Notes: generated from the sequence alone by a model not told the origin. Positions 11,416-26,400 are shown, counted from the first letter of the stretch. The stretch is 64,000 nt of DNA from Osmia lignaria lignaria (GCF_051020975.1 NC_135045.1:6140501-6204500); one strand, 5' to 3'. Numbers and translations are program-made.

Positions 11416-14400
11416 CTGAAACAAGGAAACGGGAGGCTGTAGGATATATAAGGATACAGGAATACTAGGATAATAAGATAAGGTATTCAGGATCAGTATA
11501 ATCACCCTCTTTCTCAATACACGCGTTCCGGAATCTCAAAAGAAGAAAAAAAAATACGTTATCAAAATAGTTTAAAGATTTTTTCTGCGTAAAACGAGTC
11601 TGTTTTCTTTTTCTCATTAATCTTTTCTCCGAGTACTGCGAATGTTGCAACAAAGATTCCCTGTGTTTGATCGCGTATTCTTTTTGGTCTGAACAGACGC
11701 GAGACTTACAAAGTTCGAAAGTCGGGGCTCGACATTCACGGGGAGAAAAAAGTTTCTTACCGCAGATAATTGGAGGCCTCCGCGACATGCATATTAATTG
11801 TGGTCTATCTGACAGAGGATGAAAAAAGAATTAATAATAACCGCGTCACGGTGATACCGATCTGGCCGGTCGGTTGGCCAGGTGCAGCGTCTTCCGTGAT
11901 CCGTGCATATTCTTGGGGGTTTCTTTTTCACGGTGTCGTTCTTTTGCCTCGGTCACGCCAATTAAGAGGCATCGCCGTTAAAATCACCTTTACGCTACTT
12001 TCCTTACCAGCTACCGTGCTTTCAATTTGTTCCGAGAGAAAGTTTTGATTTTCGGTTTTTTTTTTTTTTTTTTTTTTTTTTGGAAAAGTTTCACTTTCAC
12101 CGTTTCCACAGAAGACTTCGAATTTTTAATATTATATTCTACTATCCTAATAATGTTACAAATTATATATAAAAATATATATATTTATATTTATATTTAT
12201 ATTCCGGGCTTCATCAGCTCATTTATTTTGATGGAATGATTGGAAAACGAAGGCGTCGAGAGTGATTCCGATGGATCACAGCAAAAACTGCATTTTTTCG
12301 GAACATCAAAGGTTTAAGATTTAACAATCGGCTGTTCTTGTATCGTCTTAAAGCGGAACCATTGATGCACCATTGCTACGACGAGGTGAGTGCATTGAAG
12401 GCAAGGGAAGATGAAAGAAAAAAAGGGAAATGAGGGGAACACGCGAAAGAGGAGGGTATATAACAATTATTGCACGTCAGCGTACCTCAATTTTGAGATA
12501 ATTAAGCGAGGCCCTTTACACCTGCGGATTGTGCCATGTCTGTACACGCGCATACCCGTGTAATTCTTTTTTCACCATGACGATCTCTGCTCATCTGTGG
12601 ATGTATACGCGTGATAAGGAATCGGGCGATGAAAAAAATCGCCAGACGGAAGAAAAATTAAACAGAAACAAACCCTAACCGCCTCCGCTTTTTGTTCGAG
12701 AAAAAAAAGAGAACAGCTATCGTCACGGCGGAACGTTTTGTGCATCTTGACTTAATGTTCTTACGTGCCCTTTTCTTCAAGGATGATTAATAGCTATTAA
12801 CAAGGGAAACGAAGCACGGCAACGCTCGAGACAAAAACCACGGAACGATTTCACATCTTAAAAAAAGAAGAAACGTAATTTACTTGTAGGCAAGCTGTTT
12901 TAATCGCGGCATTATGCCTCTTACGTCGCCTGCTCGGGAATATTAATTACGCCTGTAAGCGGCTGTTTTATTACTCGAATAAATTCAGTGTTACGTATCT
13001 TGATGCAAATTACACCGTACAAATCTTTGTTCTTGTATGTATCATTTCAACGGAGAATAGTAAACAATTGGAGGGAAAATTAATCGATGATTTTCATCGG
13101 ATTACGATTTTCATTAGTTTCGAGAAATTGGATCATTAATTGATCGCCTGAGGAGGTTCGGATGGTAATGGTATTGTCGTTTCGGCACAAATTACTTTAC
13201 TTGACATTATGAAGCACCTGATCGGTATTCCGATGAAGACCCCTTAGCTTTAATTGAAACGTTCCTCCGTGTCAGTTACTTTCGCTTATGTACATCAAGC
13301 ATAATCATGCTTGCAGTTTAATACATTGAATGCAAGGAGGGTCATTGGTGGCCGGCGTTACAAATTCAATACATTGAAGGCATTTGTAATTTTGTGACTA
13401 AAACAATTAATAGAAAAAAAATATATATACTTTTTCGAAGTCGGTTAAAAAATAGCAAACATTAAAGTTCAGAAAACTTCTTGCAAGATAATGATAAACA
13501 AGTACAATCAATTTTCTCCATAAATTTCAATAACGGAAAGATGAAAACGAAATGGTTCGAAAAGATTAACCGGCTAGATCAATGGAATTTTCAGAAACGC
13601 AACCCCTTCGAAGACAAGTGTGTGAACGCAGCTGCACACGAGACTCCTGTTCATCAGGATATCGTCCCTCGAGGCTCTTCGGAGGAAGATACTTTGAGCA
13701 AACATCGGAAGAAGTGATCCTATCGGACGGGTGCCAGTTTGTCGTTTTTGTTTTCACTCTTCCATAGCCACTGTTGCTGCTTCTTGTAGAGAAAAAGGAT
13801 CGGTACGAGAAGAAAAGTAGAGGCGCGAACGAAAAGCAACAACGAGCGATCCAGTTTTATGTTTACCTGGTCATTCTTTATACGCGTCAATTCACTGAAG
13901 ATCGTTACATAAAGGATTACCTGATAATCCTCGCATAAAGTCATACATGTAAAACGAGTGTTGAGAGATGAAATCGTGTTGGGATTTGGAAAGCGAAATA
14001 AATGGGAATACCCTTTAACAGGGACTTTGATGTTGCTTCGTATCTAAATGACACCACGTTTTTTTTGATCTCAAAAGATACAAGAATTCCCCCTTTTCTT
14101 TTATGATTATTCGTTTATTAATGCTTTGACGATCAATTTTGATTTTACCTTATTATCAATTACCTTATTTTTATTTATTCTATCAGATACCAATACTTAA
14201 CTAGACTATGAATGTTTATATAAATATACATTTTTATAATTTTCACATTTTACGTAGTTCACACCTTACCTAATATTCTCAGATGAAACGAATAAGCATT
14301 AGTATTACGACTGATAATAACTAAAAATTAAAAAGAGCAATTTACACTATCAACGCTTTCGATCATTAAGGTGTTAATGTTTGCGGCTTTTGATCGTGAA

Positions 14401-17400
14401 GATAAAGATCCCTAGGATTTATCTGGACAAAGTGCGCTTGCGTGATGCGACATTTGCATTCAATGTGGATGCAACAAGTGCAGAACTGAACATCACCGGC
14501 CACTCCGTAAGCTTACAATTGGATGAAGATTTAAATTGCATTCATGGTGCGCAATTCAGAAAAGAAGGTCTATTCGAAAACTAAATGATTACTTTTTCAG
14601 AAGATTATTATTTATACACGTATTATCAAGAAATGATAAAAAGAATCAAACTGAAATTGAAATAATATCGAAATGCGTTAGAAATCTTTCTTAAAAATTA
14701 TTCGTGATTACACTTGAGACATTGGTTGCCGGATTAACGAAAAGAAAAACCATTCGCACGAGAAAGAGTAATATGATAAACGTATTATATCGCCGTCCGT
14801 TGTTTTCCCACTCGTTAATCGGCAAAAATTGTCCCCCGTAATAATCCCATCGCGCTTGAAATGCATCGCACACGCACCGTTCCTTCGAAAGATAAAAAAA
14901 GAAGAAAGAAAAACTAAAAGGAAAGAAAGAAAAGGGAGGAAAAAAAACACGTATCAACACAACATCCAGAAATTCGAGTTGCGCCTGCGTGCCGAAGCAG
15001 CCGGCTGTGCATTGACGCAACAAGTGCATGCAGGATGCACCACGAGCGACCAGGGAGAAGGGAAACGGGGTTGGGTGGGGTGGTCTGAGGAAAGTGGGGA
15101 GTCGAAAGGGGTAGAGGACGAGCAGAGGCAGAATTAAATGCAAGGCGAGGGAGGGGGCACACCACCAGAGCAGGGCACGAGGTTGGCACGCGCCGAGTGC
15201 AACGATTCACTTCAAGAAAAGAGAGAGAGAAAAGAAAGACGAGAAGAGGCAGCCGGAACACGGCATAAAGAAAGAAAAGAAGAGAAAGTGCATTGCAACG
15301 AAAGGAAGAGATTAGTGATGAGCTATGAAGCACTTTTTTTGCTTTCAATACAAATTCTATGCAGAGAAAGTTTCAAATCACTTTGAATTTTATCCAACAC
15401 CCTAAAAATCTTGAACTTCATGCAAATTTGTCAGAGGGATTTTTTACTGTTTACCATTAGAAGAAATGCATCAATTAATTTTTATTTTGAGAAACACGAG
15501 AATTCGAGGGGACAAGTGATACAGACAAACGACTGGTACCTTGGAGTGCAGGAAATGCAAACAAAATGCATTGAACCACTGCGCCGGCCGGATCGCCACC
15601 GACTGCAGGGGTTTAATTTACCCCCGTGTATGCCCTTCCGATCGCACAACCTGACTGACCTGATACGCGCCACGAGGTGCAGCGGTCTTGTTATGCAAAT
15701 GAGAAAAGTGCACTCTGCGTAAATGCAAGTGGAAAGAAACACAGGAGGTTTCACGCGTGCAATTCACACAACGAGATATGCACTTGTTACGGTAACTATT
15801 ATTGTCCAGTCTTGCCCGGTGGTAATTGTAATTCAACCACTGATTACATTCTATCTATAATCTAAAGCAATTAAAAATTCAGCAGTTTAAATTGCAATAC
15901 GACAGATGCACTTGGAGAGCCTAATGCAACAAAACACTGCAATTATCTGCTAAGTAACACTGGAACGAGAGATGCTAATTGCATCAATTCGATTGAATTT
16001 ACAATTGCATCTCTCATGAGTTGGTTTACCGCAACACGGGTGTGTACAGTAGAATAGAATAACGTACAATGCACGTGCCTGCATTGTATGGATGCACCGC
16101 AAAGTGAACTTCCTTTCAACGGGTCTAAAACAATCTCTGCGGTCATCGTATTAAACATGTGCATGACTTACAGTGTTTTGAGGAAAAAACCACGTAACGA
16201 AAGCTGTGTACGAGTCATGAATGATTCAATGTAAAGGAAACCATACAGCTGCAAACCAAATAAGCAACCTTCAATGAGGATACCAGGTATCTTTTACTTG
16301 AATAAAATAGAATGTCAAAAAAAAAGGATTTAACGAAAATCCTTAATTAAATAAAATAATTTTAAGTCATCATCCTACTCCATATCTACATTCGTGATGA
16401 CAAGAGTAAATAAGAATTTTCTTGAATTTAATTCCCTACTCAGAGAATTACAATATTTACTATTCATGCTATTCATAAATTGTTACTGTTAAATATTTAT
16501 CTTCATCCGTTACAACAATTCTTACTATCATCTACAATTCTGAGTACCTTGCAATCTATGCATATAGAATATCCATAGAGTTTGCTCACATTCAATACAA
16601 CCGGTTCAATCAAAACGAAACATCTGTTTTTCATTAATATTGCAATTTCAGTGTCCTCATATATGCATAAAATTAAGCTTACGACTCGACAGATTCATTC
16701 AAAATCTCCAGGTTAAGATAATAGAGATAAAATGAGATACAAGTTGTCTATAGATGTGACAATAAATATCGTTAAAATGGCATCAATAGAGAGGCGCAGG
16801 ACGATATAATTGTCACCATTCGTTACGAATTTTCTGTTCGGTTCTCACAGTCACGAGGCTACGAGTAACGTCACACATTGGCGGGCTTAATACAAAGAGG
16901 CCGATAGAGCCAGTTAAAGGAAATAGAATCAAAAACGCGGCGGATCCCATGGAATCATTGTAAAGATTTTTTGAAGGGTGAGACCCTCGGACTTTTAAAC
17001 TAGTTTCCGCTGCTACCAGTTTGTTTCTCGGTGGTCTTCCTCTTTTTTCTTTCTCCACATATTCTCGCCCTTTCTTCTTCACTTCACTGTAACCATCTAA
17101 CAAGAGTGCTTTACATTTGAAACATATCGGCTTATATGGAAATGAATGTTTAGCCATGCATCGGTCCTTAAACATGAAAAAACGACGGAGCAATGCTCGC
17201 TGTTGGAAGCTGATACGCGAGTTCTACGAGCGGTGCAGAAAGACAACTCGGAAGTGACGCTCGTCCCTTCGAATCGAAAAACCGTCTATTGTCGGACCGA
17301 AGATGCCTTCGTTCAATCTTTTCGCTGGCAATCATGAAAGAAATTTCATTATGACAACGGTTACATTCGCTGCCCTAATTGAATGGGCACACGAGTCTGG

Positions 17401-20400
17401 CAGGTTTATTTAGACAAATGATATTCAATTCGATTGTAAGTTTTAATAATTGTTGTAGAGTACGTGTTCTAGGAGACCTAAGAGCTAAGAACCTGTTGCT
17501 GGAAAAAATTTTCTCTCATCAACCTTTTGATATCATGATAATAGCTTCGCACCATCTCTGTTTACCCTTGAAACTTGTTGCTAAACAAATTCTATTGTAA
17601 CCATTTGATTTTCTAATAATAATTTGAAGGTCCTATGTAGAATCCTTTTCTCGTTTGTACGCTGTCGGTGGAAAGGCAACTGAATTAAAAAGTGCCGGCC
17701 GGTATGGCTCGTTATACTGTCCACTTTCTGTGTGCTGCATTTAATTGCTCTTATCTGTTGTCGAGTATCGTTACGACCGGCAGCAAATCCACGGTTTATA
17801 CGATTGCCACGTTCGTATGGTCGATAAGGTTTCTTGTGGCGCGAGGAGTCGGTGGTATGAGTATATAAACGAGAAGAGAAACAGAGAAAGGAGCGAGGTT
17901 GGGGGATGGTGAAATAACAGATTGCAGTTGTGGCACGAGCGAGCAGCCTGGGCACAGCTCGGAGCTCGTAAGGAGAAGGCAGGTGCCACATTTTTTTTTT
18001 TCTCTTGAACGCCTGCTTCACCACCGAGAAGGAGGCTGCCTCGGTGTGCAGAGGCTCCCAAACGCTTCTGTAATCGCGCTCGAAAAGAGATTTTTTCGAA
18101 AGACAAAGAAAAAAAAATGCTGACCGAAAGGTACGGTAATTAATATCCGACAGAAAGTGTTATTCGTGACGATGAGATAAACCCAAATCCCTTAACGTTC
18201 AAGAACAAAGTAACATATCAACAGGAGGTCTAAATATTCGTTGATTTCATGAAACACGTAAAGGTGTTTATGAGTTATATCCTTCTCCATTAAAGGAGTG
18301 GTTGATTTTTTAAATTTTTGTATAATTGCAGCAACAATACGTACCAGGGATCCATGTGTGCGAAAGGTACGCGCCAGCATGCGAAAAAACAGTGCAAATG
18401 TAATTTGTATCCTACAAATTGGCGTGCATAAATACGGGCAGATAGTACCAAAATGATAAATAGAATTGACCGTTGTGAAAATCCAGCTTTGCGTAAATTC
18501 AACAATTAGTATGATAAATTTGTCAAAAAACTTGTCGCTCTTCACGCAGAACGCATAATTGAAGATTTCCGTTTCGTTGAGTCAACCCTACGGTTCCTTT
18601 GATGATACCCGACGATTGTTTAAAATTCTACGACGCGGATGAGTTCCACTGACGATAATCCTCGACGATTTTTGCTTGGACACGTTCGGCACGAGTTCGA
18701 AACTCTCGCGTACCCGGTCGCGCGGCGCATTTACTCGCGTGCGGCCAATTATGCACCTCGTTATGCCGGTATTACGCGTGATCTCTCTTTCGATCGAGAA
18801 ATTGCTTCCAGGGTTAATAACCCTTCGTGAAGTTTGTGTAAGCGATTACACGAAATTTTTTTTCCAAGACAAATGGACTATTAGCACGTAAGAACAAGTT
18901 CGTTTCGGTGCTTTCCGCGTGGTAGCCAGGACGTAATGAGCCGAATAACTTATGAAAATGTTTCATTTGTAATGTACGCGTGAAGCGTGTGTAATCCGGC
19001 CGAGTATTTCCTGCACGATCACGAGATTTACGATAGTCTCTGAAAGGACGGTTAACAATTTTCGTCGACCGAACCAACCCTTTAATTATACTCGCGATGA
19101 GACGCGTCACGATTCATTTACTTAACGGCCCTCTCTATTTCAAATCGTCAATTTATATTTGATATCAACGTCAGCGTAACGTAAACGAGTACCTCTTTTG
19201 TTTGGAACCGAAGAAGAGAGTGGGTACACAAAGAGGGTAAGATGTTCGATCGAGAACGATCAGCGAAGGGAGGTAGCGTCTTACCGACCTATAATTACGT
19301 AGAATTTGCAATCGATACAGCTATATTAATAGAAAGTCTAACAGACGTAAATAACAATATTAAAAACTTACCGTTTCTTTGGTCCACTGGCCACCGATGG
19401 CTCTACGACAAGTGCTGATCCGAGGTAGGTATATCCTGAAACAAAAAATAACAAGAAGAAATTATTTTTAATAAACATTCGTAGCGAAAGGAAAAATAAT
19501 CAGTGCTACGTGATATATACGTACTTTTACAAGAGGAAAAAGCAAAGCGAAAACATTGAAATTTAATCAAAAGAACGATACAATCAAGTCGATTGTATTG
19601 CACGAATATTCTCATAGCACCGGGACACAAAAAAAGAATTAGTTCATTGGGTCAGTACGGGCAACCTGTTTGAAGCCGCGGTTTATCTGAACTATGACCC
19701 TGATCCGACCGGCCGATGGGAGATTTTCCCATGGAAAAATACATTGAACACCGGTTTTGACCCGAGAAGTAGAACCAGATAGTTGCTTCCGGGTTTTGAT
19801 TTCTCCGTGGACGGTGTACAACGGTGCAAAAATCGCTGCACCAATCTATAACTATCGCACACCTAACTCATATTCTAATCAGGATCAAGAGGTTATGTGA
19901 ACGTATTCGTGGTGATAGTCCTGTTGGCTGACGATTTTTTTGGCATGGTCCGAGGGTCAGAACGTGTATGTATACGTATATACTTCTACATAAACATTTC
20001 CTTTCCTAGGCGCCAGGTGTCTTCTGCCAGTTAGACCCATCTAATTTTCCCTAACCAGTTCCTCTATAAGCATATTGTGAAAAAAAATCTACGAAACCAT
20101 CTTTTGTCAGGCGAGCGAAATGACCGTTTTACATTCATCGTGTACGATCATGGAAATATCGCGAGAAAATAAAAAACAGTTTATAAAGAACTCACCTTTT
20201 GTTCTATTTGAATTAGCCGCGAATTATTTGCTATGCGCAGTGCAGTGCTGCGGTAACAGCCTGCGCGCGCATCTATTTTAAAATCAGTCAGTTACGACGA
20301 TTAACGCAACGGTGACAAGAGATATGTTTCCGTAATAGAAAAGGTTATAAACGTTGATTCGTAACGGGAACGGTGGCTGAAATCGTGTATGCCACTTAAA

Positions 20401-23400
20401 TATCTCCGAGCATTTGTTTGGACCGTGACGAGCAGGTATATCCTTTGATTACTTCGCAGCACGCTTGTCTCGAATAGCCTAAGAATGTAAACAGAGTTCG
20501 AGCAGTAAGTGTTGTGATTCCTTCGCGAGCCGAACGTAGTGTCGTTTGCTCCTTGATTTCGCATAGACGTTGAACTAAATATTGCATCAATTCCGTATTA
20601 AATCGTTTTCTATTCGCGTAAAACATATTCGAATTCCAAGTGCAGTACAAAGTATCGGTAAAGGAATTCGCGTATCGGGTCAGTGACATGTGCTTCGAAA
20701 CGAAATGCAAATGGCCGTCAGCAGTCAACGAACAATTTCGGAGAAAGTGTGTTCTGTTTCTTGAGACTGTTGATACTAAAGACGTTTCTTAATTATTATT
20801 AACGGATAAAAGTGCTCAAGAAAAGAAGATAACTACAAGCTTCAAGACATGGCACGCAAATATATGGAGCTGGGAACGCAATAAGACGGATTACAAATAC
20901 AAGCGTGGAGGGGGTACTACTAAAGGTAAGTGAAATTAAATTTCATACATACATATTGAAAATTTCAATTATTTTGACATATTTACGGTTTGCTAACAGT
21001 CTATAGATATCGTATAATTAGTATAAACAAAATAGGTTGGTATTAAATTTCGATCGAATAGGTTAAGGTTAGGTGGTTGCTTAGTACACATACACAGGTT
21101 GTTCATAGCATTAAAAATATTGCAAATATAAAAAATTAGAGTGCTCCATTACTCTTTTTTCTACATATTCAATATTTACGAGGAAAATGCTATTAGCAAT
21201 ACTGTGAACATTTTGTATTTTCGTTGTTCGACAACATACCTTACAAGTTAACAAGAACCATGCGGTTTCGTAAGTGTGCTTAGGAGTCGGTCTCCGAAAG
21301 AATGGTATTCGTTCACGTGAATTAGTTACAGTTGGTTTGCGATAGAAGTATAGAAAGCGAGTAGGCAATTCGATGATCCAGGACGAATATCGATAATGAT
21401 CTCGGCGCTTCGCGGTTTCGTACGCGTAGAATGGTACTTTTTTTTTTTGAACGAGCCGAGCCTGCTTCAGAAAAACCGGGTAGATCTCTCTTGCGAGGTA
21501 CAATGGCGTGTGGCGAGTGGCGGAATTGTTCGCGAGGAGTCTATTAAATGCAGCAGAGAATGCTCGGTACAATGAGGGTATATAATATAACCTACCGGGC
21601 GGACTAGCTTGGGAATTCGAATGAATCAAAAATGCGTGCATTAAACGTAAAACTTGCGAGAATAAGACGGTCAGGCGTTTATGGTTATCTTCTGGGACCA
21701 CTTGAAAGTGTAACAGGCCGAAAAAAAAGGAGATGGTAGAGGGAAATAAAAAAGAAGGAAGTAACCCGTAAATGGCTACTCGGTACGGTCCCGTGTCAAG
21801 TCTCCCCTCGAATCTCACCCTGTATATAAGCAATAACTATTCGTAAGTGTTTCTATGCACGAGTGCTCGAGCTACCATAAGTACCGACAGGTTTCATGCG
21901 AAAGCCAATTCGCGACAAGGTGAGAAGGAGAGGGAAGGGGTTGACGAGGTTTTAATTTGATTCTAATGCCGCGTTAAATTCGACGTCTGCTTTTATGCTC
22001 GATTTCACGTGTTTGCCGTTTAAGAGGCTATCAAAATGGGCTTACCGAAATAGACTCAACGGATGGTTAACGCGTACCGGTTTAACTGTAATAATGATTA
22101 ACGAATCTTGATGTAGTGCTACTACTTATGCATATTAACACGTTTAATGTTCTGGGGGTTAGCGGTAACCGGCGCCGCAAATGAAATATTCTTATTTTTA
22201 GAAATTGGAGTTTCAGTACGTCTTACAACAGACAATATAGTTCTACGGTAATATAGTTTCATAGGTTAAACGTTGACCGCGCTTCCGGCGGTATCGCGTT
22301 ACCGTTCTAGGGTTGATAAATGAAAAAATTTGGGCATACGTTTGACAAAAACGGGACACCCGTTATACGGCTAAAATATACTGGCATCTCGCATGGGGCG
22401 CGCTGCTAAGAAATGCAGAAACAGCAGTTGCTATGCTAGGTGGTACTCCCTACAAACACACGCACGCGTTACACGGTCTCGAGCCTCTTCTCCTTCTTTC
22501 TAAGCACCGCTGAAATTCATGCATACAAGAGAGACGGGCACACCGAACAACCACTCGTATACATAGACGCGAGAGGGTACCCGCGTTTTTACCCAGTCAC
22601 ACAGAGATTTTAGGGGTTCCTCGTGTACGTATTTCTACACACTCTGGCATCGTTGTTGGTGCAACGCGCGCACGAGGGAGTAAAATGAGAGAGATAGAGC
22701 GAGAGAACACGAACTAGAAGAAACAAAAAAGGGGAATAGAGGGAATGAGAGGAAGTGAAATAGCTGTAGTACGAGGGGTGTGGCAGTGGTGGTATTAGAA
22801 GGGAGCAGAAAAGAAGGGAGTAGAAATGAGATAGCGTAGAGGAGGGACGACAAAGGGTAAGAGTGAACGGGATGGAAAAGGGAAACGGAGAGAGATAAAA
22901 AGGGAAGGTAGGATAGAGGGATAGAGAAAGAAAGCTGTTTGAGCTAAGCGTAGCCACCAGCAGGGTCTAGAGAAGCGGGTTTGCGGATCGAGTCGGTGTA
23001 TGTGGGCAAGAGAGTAGGTTAGCAGGCTCTCCCGAGGGAGAAGGTAATAGTAGATTGTCCTGTTGAACGAGCAGGATGGCAAGTGCCTTTATAGTGGGTC
23101 AGTACTAGCCGGCACCCGGCTAGCAAGCCTTCAAGGTCTCCTTAGTGCTCCTACCTCCTCCCTCCTCCCTTTACGTTCCACCATCTACCCTCCTGTTACC
23201 TTACAACGAAAACTGCCAGGTAGGTGAGGCTCGACGAGTGAGAGAGCGAGCTTAGGAGAGCTATCCGGAGGTCGTCGCAGCAACCCACCTAATATATATT
23301 CATTCTCTTTCTCTCTCTTTCTCTTACTCTCGCGTACCTTCCCTTTTCATTTCGCTCTCACCCTCTTTGTCCCTCTTTCTTGATACGTTTTACCGGTTCC

Positions 23401-26400
23401 TAACTCAAAATCTCGTCAATTTTTGCTCGACGCTGAAACGGCCGAACGGTTTTCAACACAGACCACTGATTCTTACCATCGCCGATGTTTATGCAAATAT
23501 CTTTCTTTACGCGAATGAGTCTTTCGTAACGTTGAAATATAAATCGATGTAATCGCCGAAACAATTGTCGAGTCGCGAAAAGAATAATCATGAACCAGCT
23601 TATCGGTTATCAACGTTTATTTATAACGTTACGCGTTATTAATAAAAACGCCGTCACTTCGATATCCGATAGCTTCACCGACCAAGGTAACGTTAACTTT
23701 ACATCCGAGACGCTGGTGCAGCGTCTTTCGTTATCTCGCTACTCGATACTCCGAAACGGTTTTTCGATGCACTCCGTACACTGGCCGCTGCAACTACCGG
23801 GACATTTGTCATTTTTATTGATTATGTAATAATTTGATTGAATTTTTGAATTTTCTTTAAAATTTTCAGAAAATAGAAACTTCCAAGTAAACAATTTTAC
23901 TGTTCTAATAAATGAAAATTTAAATTGTTCAGACACAGACAAAATATACTTTATTTTACTCGAAATCGCAAGGATTCCGAGAACGATGATTTTCGTGGTT
24001 GTTTTCGAGATCTTGACAAATGTAACTGTAATATTAAGAAATATTGTTACAACGATAAGGCGAGCCTTACAGGATGACATAACAGCGAAGAGTTTCTTGC
24101 GCTTGTGAAACAGGAAGGGAGCGAGAGGGCAGAAGAGGAAAGATAGGTAGAGATAAAGAGGGGTAGCGAATGAGAGAAAGAGAAAGAGAGAGCACCGGCT
24201 CCACGGGGAAGTAATAAAATATTTGGGTAGCGCTGAGCGGGAATGGGAATGGGAATGAGAACAGGTTCCTGTTGCGCATTCCAGGCCAATGCTGAATACC
24301 GATGCCTTGGACACGGCGGTTGCCACGGCTAGGTACATAAATTACTATTGAGTTACAACTCGCTAGTTCAGTCCCACGGAAATCGTTTGAATCGTGTGTC
24401 ACGGGTCAAAATCGCACCGGATCAACGGGACGTTGTTCCACGTTCGATCGATCGATCTCTTGATTACCAGAATCGTGAATAACGTTCACTGTCAAATTCC
24501 AAATATTCCAAAGAATATTAAAAAAATTGAATAGATAATAGATAGAACATTCTAACTAAAGAGGGTAATATTTTCATAGGAGAGAAAAAAGTAAAGTCCG
24601 TCGCGTTGATGAAGACATTGACGAACGTTAGATGATCTAACATGCGTGACTGGTTATACTTTCTAACGGAGTATAATTAAGCGTACGATGCACGATGGCA
24701 TGGTATTAATCTGAATTTCGTATCGGTAGAAGAAAGCGGGAAAGGTCTGTAAAGGCGAGCGGTCCGAATGATTTTTTCGTTAAGAAACGAGCGACATTCG
24801 TACCTCGGTGTGTCCATTAATAGCAGGACGGATATTTCTTACTAAACGAAGAAAAATATCGGTCGAAGACACTATATCTTTGCGTGTAACGTCGCTTTCG
24901 TGATAAATAAATAAGAGAAAAATTAGAGAGACGGAGAAGAGTGTACGTGTGGAAATTGTCGCGCGTGGCGAGGAAATATCGTGGTGATATCGCGGTAGAA
25001 AGCTTAACGCGACGCGGTAAATAAAATTGGAGCAGTTAGTCGGTCGGAGCCACGCTCGTTTTCGGCCTGGCAAAAGAGTAAAGCAAAAATTGCTTCAGAC
25101 TCGGTTGGCCTTGTGGCATATTTCTTTCTCTTTCCCTCTATCTTTCGTCCTCGGTTCCACCCTCTTTCTTCATCCTGTTCGCCTCCTCGCTCGCTCTTTT
25201 TCCCGCCAAACTCACTCGGTTTCTCGGTTCCTTGTCGCACACCCTTGTGCCGCGCTCTCAGCGTGAGAGCGGCCACACAAAGAGAGCACCAGAAGCACAA
25301 TGGATTACTTAGACGGGTAGGTTAGTTTGCCGAATGAAGCGAATGGGCCCACGCACGTTAAGATAGGTCCTGACTGGAGAATCCGTAGAAAGCGCGGCAA
25401 ACGCAAAATCTCGGCCTTAAGGCTACGCTTACATTGCAAGCGTTTCCTGGCAAACTAATCTACTCACGGATAACTCATAGGAATAGCCTGAGGGGGTATT
25501 TTTAGAGTAGACGCGCGTTTTCGATCTGATTTTTAGCAATTAAATTGAATTAAATTAAGTTAAATTATCAAACCTGAGAAATTGATGCTATATATTTGTA
25601 TTATTTCATTTTTAAATCCTCAAGCATTTATTATTTATTTTATTACTTATTCATTTATTTATTTATTAGAAAAAATATATAATAGAATCTCCATTAACCA
25701 GGTCGCGATTATAAAGTAATAAGACGTTTGATTAAAAATTGATTTGTCCAATGTCTCGCCTCTCGTATCAGCGAGACACTTTTCTCAGGAATTCGTATAA
25801 AGCATACAACTTGTAGTAACAACGATTCGTGGAAAAAATTCATTAAATGCGACGTATCAATCAATATTCTTCCCGTAGTCGGCTGCGTCGAAAATAACTA
25901 CGGTGTATAGTATACAGTTTCCTTCGTAAAAAATGAAACGAGGTGAGTTTCTTCCTAGAAACAGCATGTATTCCCGCAAACGGGACGGTAGGAGTGTCGC
26001 CTGTTTTACGACGAAACTGGGAAATCGGATAGCCCAAAATCGAGGGAATCTGTTGAGGGAACCCTGTTACTCCGTTACCGAAACCCATCAAATTTTACGC
26101 GAATACTCTTTTACAGTTTTACTATTCGAATTACAACCCTCGGATGAACTTAAATTTGCAAGAATACGGTTCTCAAAGTAACATATCAAATCAGGGGTAG
26201 CTAAAATGAAATAGTAGAGTACTGTATTCCAAATGCACTGTCTCTCGACTCCGTATCTTATCGAAACGTGAAATATTACGGTTGTCGACCAGGCTCGACT
26301 TACGATTTTTGGTGGTCAATGAAATCGTGAATACGATTGCATCACATAGTAAATCACTCGTAAGAGATTGATAGCGTTTCATGGTTATCAGTGGTCTTCG

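Noticed and set aside
13481..13717. 78-codon plus-strand frame with protein-like look
   Set aside because: No recognisable family, antisense to the Imp intron and no splice or promoter support.
21111..21833. Longest open frame in the window, 240 codons on the minus strand
   Set aside because: The translation is a mix without domain pattern, and the DNA looks like ordinary CpG-poor and CpG-rich intron. Nothing supports transcription of this frame as protein.
22610..22957. Ser/Phe/Leu-rich minus-strand frames over the GA-rich tract
   Set aside because: They are by-products of a purine-rich strand and occur in several overlapping phases.
25672..25700. AGAATCTCCATTAACC resembling a pogo-type end
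   Set aside because: No partner end within reach; the match is short.
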